Counted from the first letter of the stretch, positions 9,095 through 17,816 are shown. The stretch: DNA of 64,000 nt from Candidatus Aveggerthella stercoripullorum (GCA_018712955.1 DVGB01000004.1:1-64000), one strand, 5' to 3'. Numbers and translations: made by a program. Notes: generated by a model not told the origin, from the sequence alone.

Positions 9095-11668
9095 TCAGCT
9101 TGCCCGCATCGAGACCAGCTGGTATCCATCCCCATTTGGACGAACGACGGCGGTGCCGGAGTATGCCTGCTGTCCTCCGTCGAGATGACCGAGCAGTTCC
9201 TCCTCGGACATTCCGTACAAGCTTGTATCGAGGGCGTTGTACGGAGTACCCGACGTGTACACGACGTACGAAACTCGATACAAGCCATCACCTATTCCTT
9301 CGGAAGAAGTCGCAAGCGCAATGCCATTCGCCGTGCCCGGTGCCGTCACGCCAAAATACAGCCATCCGTCATAGCAGTAATACGCGTCATCGAAGATGGC
9401 ATGATCGTACGTCGTGCCAAGATAGCGCTGCGTGACCTCGTCCAAGACACTCTCAGGGATTCTCGCGTTGTAGACGCCCTGGGCACCGCCGCCTCCCGGC
9501 CCGGGAATGTCATAGGAATTCCCGGGAGCATACTCGACCACATCAGTCTTGTTGATGCGGCAGTGCTCTCCGACAAACGCGCCTATCACGTTGCCCTCAG
9601 GCGCCGCAGTGCTATCGAATGGACTCGTTCGAGCGAAGTTCATTTCCGTGAAGTTGCTCAAGAACTGGTTCACGCCTTGATACGTTTCTGCATTCGAGAG
9701 ATCGAGCCCCGGCAACGCTTCGACAGGCTCCTCCTGTTTCGACGGCGCATTCTCCTCGCCTTGCTCGGCCGACTTGCTTGATGAACTCTCTGACTGAGAC
9801 CCAGCTTCTTGCTTCTCGCTCAAATCCTCCCCTTCGGACGCTCCAACGCTGCTTGCCACCGCCGGAACGCCGTTCAAGGAATCGCGATCATGAGCCCGCA
9901 GCGAGAGCTCGCCTGGGCACAACGCAAGCGAAGGCACCGGATCGACACTGTCAAAGGGGACATAGGCCGCATCGCGCACAGAGAAGACAACACCGTATTG
10001 AGGAGCTCCACCGCCCGGAAACCACAGGTCATCGCTCGAAGGGCCGTTCCAGGTTGCCAGGCCAAACTCGATCGAGACTTTCGGCACATAGGCTTCCTTT
10101 GCCCGATCGTCGAGCGATCCAATGCGCTTGACGTAGGTTATCTTGAACACTGTTCCGCCGATTCCGTCGTTTTCAGGGGACGAAATTGCAATCGATTCAA
10201 CATAGCCGTCGGCGTTGCATGCGAGCTCGGCCGTACGAACGTCATCGCTTTCGGCAAGACCGTACTCGACCGTCGTTGGGAATCCATTGCCATCATACGT
10301 AGCTTTCGCGTAATACAAATCAAGGGCCGTCGAATATTGCTCCGTCGAGTCTGTCTCGAGCACGAGGCGTCCAGCGTCGTCATAGGAATAACTACCCGTG
10401 TCGCAAATCGTCAACGGACCGGCAAGGCCGTTATTGCGCCATGTCTCGACACGCCACGCTTGACCAGACTCGCCGTATGCAATCGTCGTGTTTTGTACAG
10501 TCTCGCCACCGGTCGAGGAGTACGTTCCCGAAAGGTCAATCGCTCCCAAACGCTCGCCGTCATACGTATAGCTTCTCGCCACGTTCGAATGCATTGTCTG
10601 CATCGTAAAAGACGAGAGCCTTCCTTCGCCATCGTACGAGAACGCATAATCCCCGCGCGAGAGTCCCGTCTGCCGCATGTCCGTTACCCCAACGATGCGG
10701 CCGTCTTCGTTGTAGCTGTATTGGTACATTGGGCCATCCTCTCCGGAAGTTCGTTCGGAAAGGCGCCCCGCTTCGTCGTATTTGAAATACTGGAGTTCAG
10801 TTTGCTCGCCAGATGAATATGTCAAACAGTTCGGACGGCCGTCGCCAAGGTAAGTCATTTCGTAGCTTTGCACCTGACCATCCGGAAGCGTCCGCGTTAC
10901 GGTCGTTGGCAAGTCAGCAGCGTATAAACCTGCTTCCTCCAAGCCCACAACCTGAACTGACGGATCGCAGAATACGGTCGAAATGCTCGCGTTGTGCGAC
11001 AGGTCGACACTTCCCACAGAGCTTCCCTGCAAGTCGACAAATTCAAGACCATCAACGCCCGCAAAATCAAGATGATCTATCGTCACGCCTCCACACACAA
11101 TCGTTTTAATATTCGCAAAACAGCCAATGCCCTCAAGCGTAATCTGCCTACTTTCCTGTCCAGACCACACCGGAGCGTTTCCGGGCGTTGGATCGACACC
11201 GGTCATCCGGGCATTGCTGTCGTCGACAGTATTAACGGTCAAAAACGTGAACGATTGCGGGTAAACCTCGAGGGCTACGATTGCGGACGTCTCGTTTTCC
11301 GTGAGTATTCCGTTGTGATCAAGATCAACTTGCTCTTCAATGGCGGTTCGCATCATTTCATCCGGAAAAGCGACGCCGTTCACAAACGTCAAGCCGAACA
11401 TGCCCGGCAAAACCGCACGTGCGGCGAAAAAACCGCCCACTGCGCCAAGGAGCAAAGCGGCGACAGCAATTGCAATACATGTAGCAGTTTTAACCGTGCG
11501 CTTTTTTGGACGTCGCTCGTCTTCGGGCACAAGCGACCCTTGCGGGTCTATGTTGACAGGAGTTGGCGTCGTCGCTGTATTTTCCGAATCAGGACAAACG
11601 CAGAAACCGCACCCGTCGCAGAAGATGGAGTCATCAGCAATATCTTTATGGCATTGCGGGCAAATCAA
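9095..11668 (-). CDS. Zinc-ribbon, single-pass protein with YD repeats
   Basis: The 857-aa protein has an N-terminal zinc ribbon (CPQCHKDIADDSIFCDGC), one membrane segment (about 62-90), an EF-hand-like DLDHNGILTENE near 122, a short LRR-like stretch (ITLEGIGCFANIKTI...VDLSHN), and then several YD/RHS-type repeats (FKYDEAGRL, YSYNEDGRI, FSYDGEGRL, YSYDDAGRL; about 290-440). A Ser/Glu-rich linker (~630-670) leads to a C-terminal domain of ~180 residues. The start is TTG at 11668. YD repeats normally form shells around secreted toxins, but this protein lacks a toxin domain and is far shorter than RHS proteins. First gene of the minus-strand cluster. Confidence 0.8.
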   Translation of the reverse strand: MICPQCHKDIADDSIFCDGCGFCVCPDSENTATTPTPVNIDPQGSLVPEDERRPKKRTVKTATCIAIAVAALLLGAVGGFFAARAVLPGMFGLTFVNGVAFPDEMMRTAIEEQVDLDHNGILTENETSAIVALEVYPQSFTFLTVNTVDDSNARMTGVDPTPGNAPVWSGQESRQITLEGIGCFANIKTIVCGGVTIDHLDFAGVDGLEFVDLQGSSVGSVDLSHNASISTVFCDPSVQVVGLEEAGLYAADLPTTVTRTLPDGQVQSYEMTYLGDGRPNCLTYSSGEQTELQYFKYDEAGRLSERTSGEDGPMYQYSYNEDGRIVGVTDMRQTGLSRGDYAFSYDGEGRLSSFTMQTMHSNVARSYTYDGERLGAIDLSGTYSSTGGETVQNTTIAYGESGQAWRVETWRNNGLAGPLTICDTGSYSYDDAGRLVLETDSTEQYSTALDLYYAKATYDGNGFPTTVEYGLAESDDVRTAELACNADGYVESIAISSPENDGIGGTVFKITYVKRIGSLDDRAKEAYVPKVSIEFGLATWNGPSSDDLWFPGGGAPQYGVVFSVRDAAYVPFDSVDPVPSLALCPGELSLRAHDRDSLNGVPAVASSVGASEGEDLSEKQEAGSQSESSSSKSAEQGEENAPSKQEEPVEALPGLDLSNAETYQGVNQFLSNFTEMNFARTSPFDSTAAPEGNVIGAFVGEHCRINKTDVVEYAPGNSYDIPGPGGGGAQGVYNARIPESVLDEVTQRYLGTTYDHAIFDDAYYCYDGWLYFGVTAPGTANGIALATSSEGIGDGLYRVSYVVYTSGTPYNALDTSLYGMSEEELLGHLDGGQQAYSGTAVVRPNGDGYQLVSMRAS

Positions 11669-12481
11669 GAGCGCACCATCCCTTCGCGCATAATCGGCAC
11701 GCTGGGGAAACGCACGAACGACGTGAGCTAACTCGACCTGCGAATTCCATTGCTGCCGCGTACAAACATTGTGTTAGCCGTATTTTTCATTTAATCCACA
11801 GCTTTCTTAGCGTGGTCAATTTGAGCGTAAAAAATAAAGCCATTAATGTTAAAACTGACATCTTCGCTCCCGGTTCCGCCCGGCCAAGCTCACAGCGTAC
11901 AAAACCACCTGGCATTAGAGCAAAACTCATTGCGTTGATAGATTTCGCCAATGCGGACTCTAGGCAAGCCAACCCACTTGAACATTGGAAGCGACAATGC
12001 AACTGGAAGATTGCGCGATTGAACGAACCCTGGCGCAAGAACGCATGAGGACCTTTTATTTCAAGCCGCCTCACCCAGAGCGTATTCATGCGGAACAGCC
12101 TTGCTGTTTTGCGCCAAATCAGGCAGATAGTGGAAAGAATTTCGAGTGCTGAACCCACCATGCTGAAAATGCCGTCCGAGCAGAAAACCCGACCTGGAAA
12201 AACACTCTTGCAAAGCACGCTCAGATGCCGAGCAGCATCTCTTTTCTCGCATCATGATCGTAGGACGGGTTCAGCACTCGAAATTCTTTCCGCTATCTTG
12301 TCGTTTTGCTGCAAGTCCTGAACGAAACAACCGCGAACAGCAGCAAAACAGGAAGCAAGCCGAGAGCCGGCCTCTTCTCGCAAACACCCCCGGAAAAGCC
12401 CGGCACCCTGTTCGCCGCCGCCACCCAACAACAACCGCAACGCAGGTTCCAGACCGCGCCTCAAACAGATGTGATGACCTT
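11669..12481. other. Gene-poor region
   Basis: 813 bp with no convincing gene. The open frame at 11787-12218 (minus) has no recognisable domain or good start site. The main visible structure is the long inverted repeat at 12125-12298. The start of the zinc-ribbon cluster and the plus-strand EamA gene point away from each other, so promoters for both are expected here. Confidence 0.6.
12125..12298. repeat. 32-bp inverted repeat, possible miniature mobile element
   Basis: The arms at 12125-12156 and 12267-12298 are reverse complements at 31 of 32 positions (ending GTGCTGAACCC / GGGTTCAGCAC), separated by 110 bp with no gene. The similarity stops sharply at the outer ends. No target-site duplication is evident. 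It may be a non-autonomous element, or a DNA/RNA hairpin. Confidence 0.7.
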
Positions 12482-13444
12482 ATGAGCAACGAGTCGGCCA
12501 CCATCGCCCGCGGCTCCAGCCGCCAGATGAACGGGTTCCAAGCGAACCTGTGCCTTCTGTGCGTCACGCTCTGCTGGTCAACAGAAGCTATCATCTTCGC
12601 TGCCATCCCCGACAGCGTCTCGTCGTTCGCTACCACGTGCATTTCCGCGTTCATCGGCGCGACCTTGCTGTTGCTCGTGTTCAACAGGCGCATCGTCTCC
12701 GCCTTGCGTGCAGACCGCCTGCGCCTCGTCCGCCGCTGCGTCGTGCTCGGCGTGCTCAACTTCGTGCTGAACATCGGCTACATCGAGGGCCTGCGCTACC
12801 TCAACGTCGCCACCGGCGCGTTCGGCTGCATCGCGACCGCCGTGTTCGTGCCACTGCTGCTTCTTGCGTTCCGACGCAAGGTCTCGACCATCACCTGGAT
12901 TTCCGCCGGGCTCATCGCCGTCGGCGCGACGCTCGTCATCTCCAACACCGCTGAGCCGGAGGATTTTCGCGGGCTTGCTATCCTTGCAGGCGCCTGTCTC
13001 GTCAATGCCTGCTATATCGTCAAGCTCAGCGACTACGCGCGTGAGCACGATCCTTTCGCCGTTGCTGCACTCTATCTCGTCGTCGTGTGCCTGGTCAGTT
13101 TCGTCGCCTGGTGGTTCGTCGACCCCGGCGTGGTCTTCACGTTCGCGTAGACGCCCCGGACGGTCGCGTGCCTGTTCTTGCACGGGTACTTCATCACCGC
13201 GTTCGCGACCGTCGTCAACACCTTCGTGAACGCGCGCACGACGGCAGACAGCGCCGCCATCGTCTACTCGATCGAAATCGTCTTCACGGTGTCGTGGGGC
13301 GCACTGCTTCCCGCAACCATCATCGAGCCGCTGACCCTCACGCCCGTCATCGTCGTCGGCTGCGCCTTCGTGGTCGCCGGCAACGTCATCTCCGTTGCCC
13401 GGGCACTCTTCACGTCGCTTCGCAAGGAGAGGAGCGGCGCATGA
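12482..13444 (+). pseudogene. EamA/DMT-family transporter with in-frame amber codon
   Basis: The frame runs MSNESATIARGSSRQ..., with the paired-helix pattern of EamA drug/metabolite transporters, to a TAG at 13148-13150. It then continues in the same frame (TPRTVACLFLHGYFITAF...) to a TGA at 13442-13444. Together the parts give ~320 codons, the normal EamA length with ten helices; the first part alone (222 aa) lacks the last three or so helices. The normal stop overlaps the next gene's ATG as ATGA, as in an intact operon. The nonsense change is therefore probably recent, unless the codon is read through. Confidence 0.8.
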
Positions 13445-14058
13445 CGGCGCCCTTTGCTTCCGCACAAGCCGACAGCGGCATCCTGCGCCGAATGGTACGC
13501 TTCGTCGCAACGGTCATCCTGCTCACGGCGGTCTACCTTGCCGTGTCGCTGCCGTTTAAGTTCGCGCTCGAACTAATTCCCGGCTTCACGGACATCCGCC
13601 CGGTCGCTTGCTTGCAGCCCATCTTCGGCGTGTTCTTCGGCATCCCGGGATGCCTCGCCTTCGGCGTCGGCAACCTTATCACCGACGCAATGAGCGACAG
13701 CCTGCGCTGGTCGTCCATCGCAAGCTTCGTGGCAAACGTCGGAAACCCGCTGCTGTTCTGCCTGCTGTGGTGGCGCCTGCGCGACGGCGTGTTCGACCTC
13801 CGCACCGGGCGCAACATCGCTTTGCTCGCGGGCCTTTCGTTCACGTGCGCCTGCCTGCAGTCGCTCGTCATCTCCGTCGCTGTCGCGGCAGCCTACCCGG
13901 ACGTGGACGTCCTCCTCTTCGCCCTTTCTGTCGTCGGCAACCACACCGTGTTCCCCGTGCTGTTCGGTGCGCCCATCGCCATCCTCATGCAAGAGGAGAT
14001 GGGCAAGGACCCGCGAGGGCTGGGCGGTCGTTTCCGCCTTGCCAACACCCCTGCATGA
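13441..14058 (+). CDS. S-component-like membrane protein
   Basis: The 205-aa protein has five or six hydrophobic segments. The phrase FTDIRPVACLQPIFGVFFGIPGCLAFGVGNLITD (read in two parts, about residues 47-80) resembles the substrate-binding S subunits of ECF vitamin transporters and related small membrane proteins. GGAGAGGAG precedes the ATG, which overlaps the stop of the EamA gene by 4 bp, so the two are translationally coupled. It lies directly upstream of the TPP riboswitch but is not covered by it. The substrate is unknown. Confidence 0.65.
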   Translation: MTAPFASAQADSGILRRMVRFVATVILLTAVYLAVSLPFKFALELIPGFTDIRPVACLQPIFGVFFGIPGCLAFGVGNLITDAMSDSLRWSSIASFVANVGNPLLFCLLWWRLRDGVFDLRTGRNIALLAGLSFTCACLQSLVISVAVAAAYPDVDVLLFALSVVGNHTVFPVLFGAPIAILMQEEMGKDPRGLGGRFRLANTPA

Positions 14059-14261
14059 TGCCGCCTGGGCGCAATCCGCGCACCTCACGATGAGACGTCG
14101 CACAACCCGGGGGCATGCACAGTGCTTGCACGGCCCGCAGTCCGACCATAGCTCTTTTGCCCGCATCGCAGACGCCCTGCAAGGCCGCGAACCCTCTCCT
14201 TGAACCATCGCACGATTCGTCGCCTCCATGCGCGCTATGAGCGCTATCATGGACAGCACAG

Positions 14262-14420
14262 ATGCAGGGGTACTTGCCGGAAGAAGCCTCCCGCAGCCTG
14301 GCGCGTCGGCGCAGGGAAACCCGACGCCGCGCATCCAGCACGCAGGCTTCGTTCGGTCGGTTGAGAGGGCAGAGCCCAACCCTTCGAACCTGTCAGTTAA
14401 CACTGGTGTAGGGAGCATGC
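14262..14420 (+). promoter_or_regulatory. TPP (thi-box) riboswitch
   Basis: The conserved thi-box segments appear in order: GCAGGGGTACTT near 14264, GGTTGAGAGGG near 14360, then ACCCTTCGAACCTGTCAG and CACTGGTGTAGGGAGC up to 14417. The P3 arm is long (14281-14345). It precedes thiM and is followed by an intrinsic terminator, so ligand-dependent premature termination is the likely mechanism. Confidence 0.95.
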
Positions 14421-14440
14421 TTGCGAAGTGCATTGCAAGG

Positions 14441-14469
14441 GCGCTGCCGAAATCGGCGGCGCTCTTTTT
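14441..14469 (+). terminator. Riboswitch-controlled terminator
   Basis: A 9-bp stem (GCGCTGCCG / CGGCGGCGC, one G-U pair) followed by CTTTTTG lies between the TPP aptamer and thiM. Confidence 0.85.
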
Positions 14470-14521
14470 GCATTCGCCGTGCCCCGCCCCGGCGCGCCGG
14501 GGCCGAGCGAAAAGAGGAAAC

Positions 14522-15358
14522 ATGATCAGCAAGGCAGAACTTCAGCAGCGCATCGTGCAGACAGTACGCGATGTGCGCGAGACCAATCCCATGGCGGGGT
14601 CCATCACCAACACGGTGACCGTGAACTTTGTGGCAAACGCGCAGATTGCCGCCGGCGGGTCGGCCGCCATGGTGTACCTGCCCGACGAGGGCGAATTCCT
14701 CGCCAACGCAGGATGGGCGACGTACCTCAACATGGGCACGCTTTTGCCCGTCTACGAAGAGACGATCCCGCGCACAGCGCAAACGCTCCACGAGCTACGC
14801 CGTCCCTGGGTTCTCGACCCGGTCGGCATCGGCATCGGCTCCCTGCGCACACGACTGCTCGCTCAGCTCAAAGAGTACAAGCCGACCATCATCCGCGGAA
14901 ACGCCTCGGAAGTCATCGCGCTTGCCTCCTTGTGGGAGATTGCGACCGAGGCCACGGCATACGTGCGCGGCGTCGACTCCACCCAAGGCGTCGGCGAAGC
15001 TCGCTCTGCTGCCATCGCGCTTGCGCGCTATACGGGCGGCGCCGTCGCTGTCTCCGGCGTAGACGACCTTGTGACCGACGGCGTTATGGTCGCCCGCTCG
15101 CACGGCGGCTCACACTTCATGGCGAAAATCACCGGGTCCGGCTGCAGTCTGGGTGGCGTCGCCGCAGTCTACGCCACCATGGCCCCAAGCCCTTTCACCG
15201 CCGCACTGACCGCCGTGAACGCATTCAATCTGGCGGGAACGCGCGCCGAAAAGCGCGTCGACGCTCCCGGCAGCTTCCAGGTGGCGTTCCTCGACGAGCT
15301 GTACAAAGCCTCTGCCGAAGACATCGCCCGCAATTCCTTCGATCTTGAGGAGGCATAA
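14522..15358 (+). CDS. thiM: Hydroxyethylthiazole kinase
   Basis: ThiM phosphorylates 4-methyl-5-(2-hydroxyethyl)thiazole for salvage into thiamine. The 278-aa product has the ribokinase-like fold with NPMAGSITNTVTVNFVANA near the N-terminus, the nucleotide-site segment IIRGNASEV, and GSGCSLGG (about 210-217), whose Cys is typical of ThiM. The ATG at 14522 follows AGAGGAAAC; the open frame to 14228 runs through the riboswitch and is not coding. It heads the TPP-controlled operon. No thiD is seen in the window. Confidence 0.95.
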   Translation: MISKAELQQRIVQTVRDVRETNPMAGSITNTVTVNFVANAQIAAGGSAAMVYLPDEGEFLANAGWATYLNMGTLLPVYEETIPRTAQTLHELRRPWVLDPVGIGIGSLRTRLLAQLKEYKPTIIRGNASEVIALASLWEIATEATAYVRGVDSTQGVGEARSAAIALARYTGGAVAVSGVDDLVTDGVMVARSHGGSHFMAKITGSGCSLGGVAAVYATMAPSPFTAALTAVNAFNLAGTRAEKRVDAPGSFQVAFLDELYKASAEDIARNSFDLEEA

Positions 15359-15661
15359 ATGAACACGCTCGTGGCAGTGGCCATCACGCCGTTCGGCGTA
15401 GGCGACGAGCTAGGGCCTGAGGTGGCAGAAATCGTGCGCATCATTCGCGAGTCCGGCTTGCCAAACCGCACCTACTCCATGTTCACGGAAATCGAAGGCG
15501 AATGGGACGAGGTCATGGACGTCGTCAAGCGCGCTACTTTCGCGCTGGCCGACAAGGGCATTCGAACCGAAGTCGTGCTGAAAGCGGACATTCGTCCGGG
15601 ACATGAGAATACGATGGAGCGAAAGGTCGAGACGGTCGAACGCATTCTCGCTGAATCCTGA
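15359..15661 (+). CDS. Thiamine-binding protein, MTH1187/YkoF family
   Basis: This 100-aa single-domain protein (MNTLVAVAITPFGVGDELGP...VEIVRIIRESGL...PNRTYSMFTEIEGEWDEVM) matches the small ferredoxin-like family (formerly DUF77) that binds thiamine-related ligands, including YkoF-type proteins of thiamine precursor uptake. GAGGAGG lies before the ATG, which follows the thiM stop directly, so the two are in one operon under the TPP riboswitch. Confidence 0.88.
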   Translation: MNTLVAVAITPFGVGDELGPEVAEIVRIIRESGLPNRTYSMFTEIEGEWDEVMDVVKRATFALADKGIRTEVVLKADIRPGHENTMERKVETVERILAES

Positions 15662-15679
15662 TAACGCGGCCGAGCGGGA

Positions 15680-15836
15680 GGAGGGACGCAGAGTGCTCGG
15701 TTCGACGTTCCGCTGCTCGGTTATTCCTTGGGACCAAGGAATAACCTCGTGCGCTGCACTGCTTCGTGCCTAAAAATGCGCGCTTTGCGCGCTGCAGGAG
15801 TAGCACTCAGACTCACCGAGCACTCTGCGTCCCTCC
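15680..15836 (+). repeat. Structured element, copy A
   Basis: A 157-nt unit bounded by a perfect 21-bp inverted repeat (15680-15700 with 15816-15836). Inside are TCGACGTTCCGCTG (15702-15715), a 13-bp hairpin with a 2-nt loop (15719-15746), TGCGCTGCACTGCTTC (15750-15765) and a GCGCGCTTTGCGCGC hairpin (15778-15792). These parts recur in the same order on the other strand at 15856-16049, but with different stem sequences. It may be an RNA gene, a REP/MITE-like DNA element, or an mRNA leader structure. Confidence 0.8.
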
Positions 15837-15855
15837 CCCGCTTCCAATCGCGCCC

Positions 15856-16049
15856 GCATGCCCGGTCTCGGGTGCGGGCGGGGCGTATGGCGAAAGCGAG
15901 TCTGAACACCATTCCTGTAGCGCGCGAAGCGCGCCGTAAAAGACATGAAGCAGTGCAGCGCATGAGCTTGAGCCCGACGGGCTCAAGCGAACAGCGGAAC
16001 GTCGAGCTAGAGCGCCATGCGCCCCGCCCGCACCCGAGACCGGGCATGC
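15856..16049 (-). repeat. Structured element, copy B (inverted)
   Basis: A 194-nt unit bounded by a 37-bp inverted repeat with one mismatch (15856-15892 with 16013-16049). Read on the minus strand its core matches copy A: TCGACGTTCCGCTG (16004 down), a central hairpin GCTTGAGCCC/GGGCTCAAGC (15966-15988), TGCGCTGCACTGCTTC (15962 down) and GCGCGCTTCGCGCGC (15934 down). The outer stem and central hairpin differ in sequence from copy A but keep their pairing. It ends 33 bp before thiE. Confidence 0.8.
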
Positions 16050-16081
16050 AGGCGCATCTCGAAACGAAGAAAGGAAACGAC

Positions 16082-16783
16082 ATGTCAATCCGCGAGAACT
16101 TGGATATTTCGGCCTACTTGGTGCTGGGTCCGGAGAACACACTGGGCCGGCCGGTAGGCGACGTTGTCGCGCAAGCGCTCGATGCCGGGTTCACGTGCGT
16201 GCAGGTTCGCTCGAAAGTCTGCGGCGCACGCGAGCTCATAGCATGCGCGCAGGAAGCAGCCGACGCTATCGCGGCAGCAGGCGCGCAAGACCGCGTGGCC
16301 CTTCTGGTCGACGACCGCCTGGACGTGGCGCTTGCAGCACGCGATGCAGGCATCAAGGTAGACGGCGTGCACGTAGGGCAAAGCGACGTGCCGGTCGAAG
16401 TCTGCCGAAAATACCTGGGAGAAGACGCCATCGTCGGCCTGTCCGCCCGCGCGCACGAAATGCGCGCGTATATCGAAACCGCCGATATGAGCCTTGTCGA
16501 CTACCTGGGCGTCGGGCCGTTGCACGAGACGGCCACGAAACCCGACTGCGGCATGGACGACGACGGCCGCGTCATCACACGCAGCCTAGAAGAGCTGGCC
16601 GACCTGCATCGCGTTTCGCCCAAGCCCATCGTGGTGGGCGGCGGCGTGAAGGCAGCCGACATCCCTGCTCTTGCGAAGACCGGCGTGGAAGGGTTCTTCG
16701 TCGTGTCCGCCGTCTGCAGCGCGGAAGACCCGCGCGCCGCAGCAGCAGAGCTCGTAGACGCCTGGCGTGCAAACGCCTCGTAA
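16082..16783 (+). CDS. thiE: Thiamine-phosphate synthase
   Basis: ThiE couples HMP-PP and thiazole phosphate to give thiamine phosphate. The 233-aa TIM-barrel protein shows QVRSK near the N-terminus, the DDRLDVALAA...DGVHVGQ motif (about residues 80-101), and the phosphate-binding PIVVGGG near 180. AAAGGAAACGAC precedes the ATG. It belongs to the thi salvage set but is separated from the upstream gene by 420 bp containing the two structured elements. Confidence 0.95.
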   Translation: MSIRENLDISAYLVLGPENTLGRPVGDVVAQALDAGFTCVQVRSKVCGARELIACAQEAADAIAAAGAQDRVALLVDDRLDVALAARDAGIKVDGVHVGQSDVPVEVCRKYLGEDAIVGLSARAHEMRAYIETADMSLVDYLGVGPLHETATKPDCGMDDDGRVITRSLEELADLHRVSPKPIVVGGGVKAADIPALAKTGVEGFFVVSAVCSAEDPRAAAAELVDAWRANAS

Positions 16784-16947
16784 GCAGCGCGGTTCTCACA
16801 TTCTGGCCAGGCCTTTCCGCGACCAATGCGCCTGAGGGCGAAAGGCGGGTTTTCGGAAAGAACGGCTATACTGGAACGATGCATCGAAGGCGGGCTGCAT
16901 GCCCGCCTTCGCATACCTGCTCAAACCGACGGCACGAAAGAAGCTCC

Positions 16948-17718
16948 ATGCCCGCACAGCCCACACCCCATAGCATCGATACCGCCACCGGCAAGGAAGC
17001 GCCTGCCGAAATCTCCTCCGAGCGCGTGAAGGACATTTTTTCGCGCATTGCGCGCAAATACGAACGGTTCAACGCCGTCTCGAGCTTCGGGGCGTACAAA
17101 AGCTGGCTGCACACTATGGCGCGCATGGCGCCTATCGAGCACGCCGACGACGTCCTCGACATCGCAGGCGGCACAGGCGATGTCTCCTTCACCATGGCGC
17201 GCGAAAAGCGGCCGCACCACATCCAGTGCACCGACCTTGTGCCCGAAATGCTCGACGTAGCACGCTGGCACGTGGAAAAGCAGGGAAAGAACCAGGGCGT
17301 GCCCATCGACTTCGAAGTCGTGGATGCCCAGGACATCCCCTACCCGGATGCCAGCTACGACGTCGTCACCATGGCGTACGGCATCCGCAATATGCCCAAC
17401 CGCGAACAAGCGCTTTCGGAAATGTTCCGCGTGCTGCGCCCGGGCGGCTCGCTCGTGTGCTTGGAATTCTCCACGCCGCCGAACGCACTCTGGCGGGCGC
17501 TCTACGGCTTCTACCTTAAGCACCTTATCCCCTTCTGGGGCGGCCTTATCACCGGCGATCGCGAAGGCTTCGTGTACCTGAGCCGCTCCATCAAGGCATT
17601 TCCCGACCAGCGCTCTTTCGCGCGCATGCTGGAGGACGCCGGCTTTTCAGGCGTGACATGGAAAAACTGCACGGGCGGCATCGCAGCGGTCCACGTGGCA
17701 AAAAAGCCCCTCGGCTAG
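16948..17718 (+). CDS. menG: Demethylmenaquinone methyltransferase (UbiE/MenG)
   Basis: This SAM-dependent enzyme carries out the last C-methylation in menaquinone synthesis. Motifs include FSRIARKYERFNAVSSFG, the SAM site DVLDIAGGTGDVSF (about 70-83), YGIRNMPNREQALSEM and RVLRPGGSLVCLEFS. The 256-aa size is normal. ATG 16948 is chosen because the family begins a few residues before the ISSERVKDIFSRIA segment. A hairpin at 16887-16911 (GAAGGCGGGC/GCCCGCCTTC) lies between thiE and this gene, so the link to the thi operon is uncertain. Confidence 0.93.
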   Translation: MPAQPTPHSIDTATGKEAPAEISSERVKDIFSRIARKYERFNAVSSFGAYKSWLHTMARMAPIEHADDVLDIAGGTGDVSFTMAREKRPHHIQCTDLVPEMLDVARWHVEKQGKNQGVPIDFEVVDAQDIPYPDASYDVVTMAYGIRNMPNREQALSEMFRVLRPGGSLVCLEFSTPPNALWRALYGFYLKHLIPFWGGLITGDREGFVYLSRSIKAFPDQRSFARMLEDAGFSGVTWKNCTGGIAAVHVAKKPLG

Positions 17719-17816
17719 AAACGCGCTGCCCAGCCGTCGCGCCATCGCAGACACCGTCCCGCCATATCGTCAGCACCGCACTCCCGCCCCGATGACCACC
17801 GTCACGTTCGCTTGAA

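Noticed and set aside
11787-12218. 143-aa minus-strand open frame in the gene-poor region
   Set aside because: No ribosome site, no recognisable domain, and it runs into one arm of the long inverted repeat. A decayed transposase was considered but no signature residues are visible.
14228-14521. N-terminal extension of thiM
   Set aside because: It would translate the TPP riboswitch and terminator; the family begins at 14522, where a good ribosome site exists.
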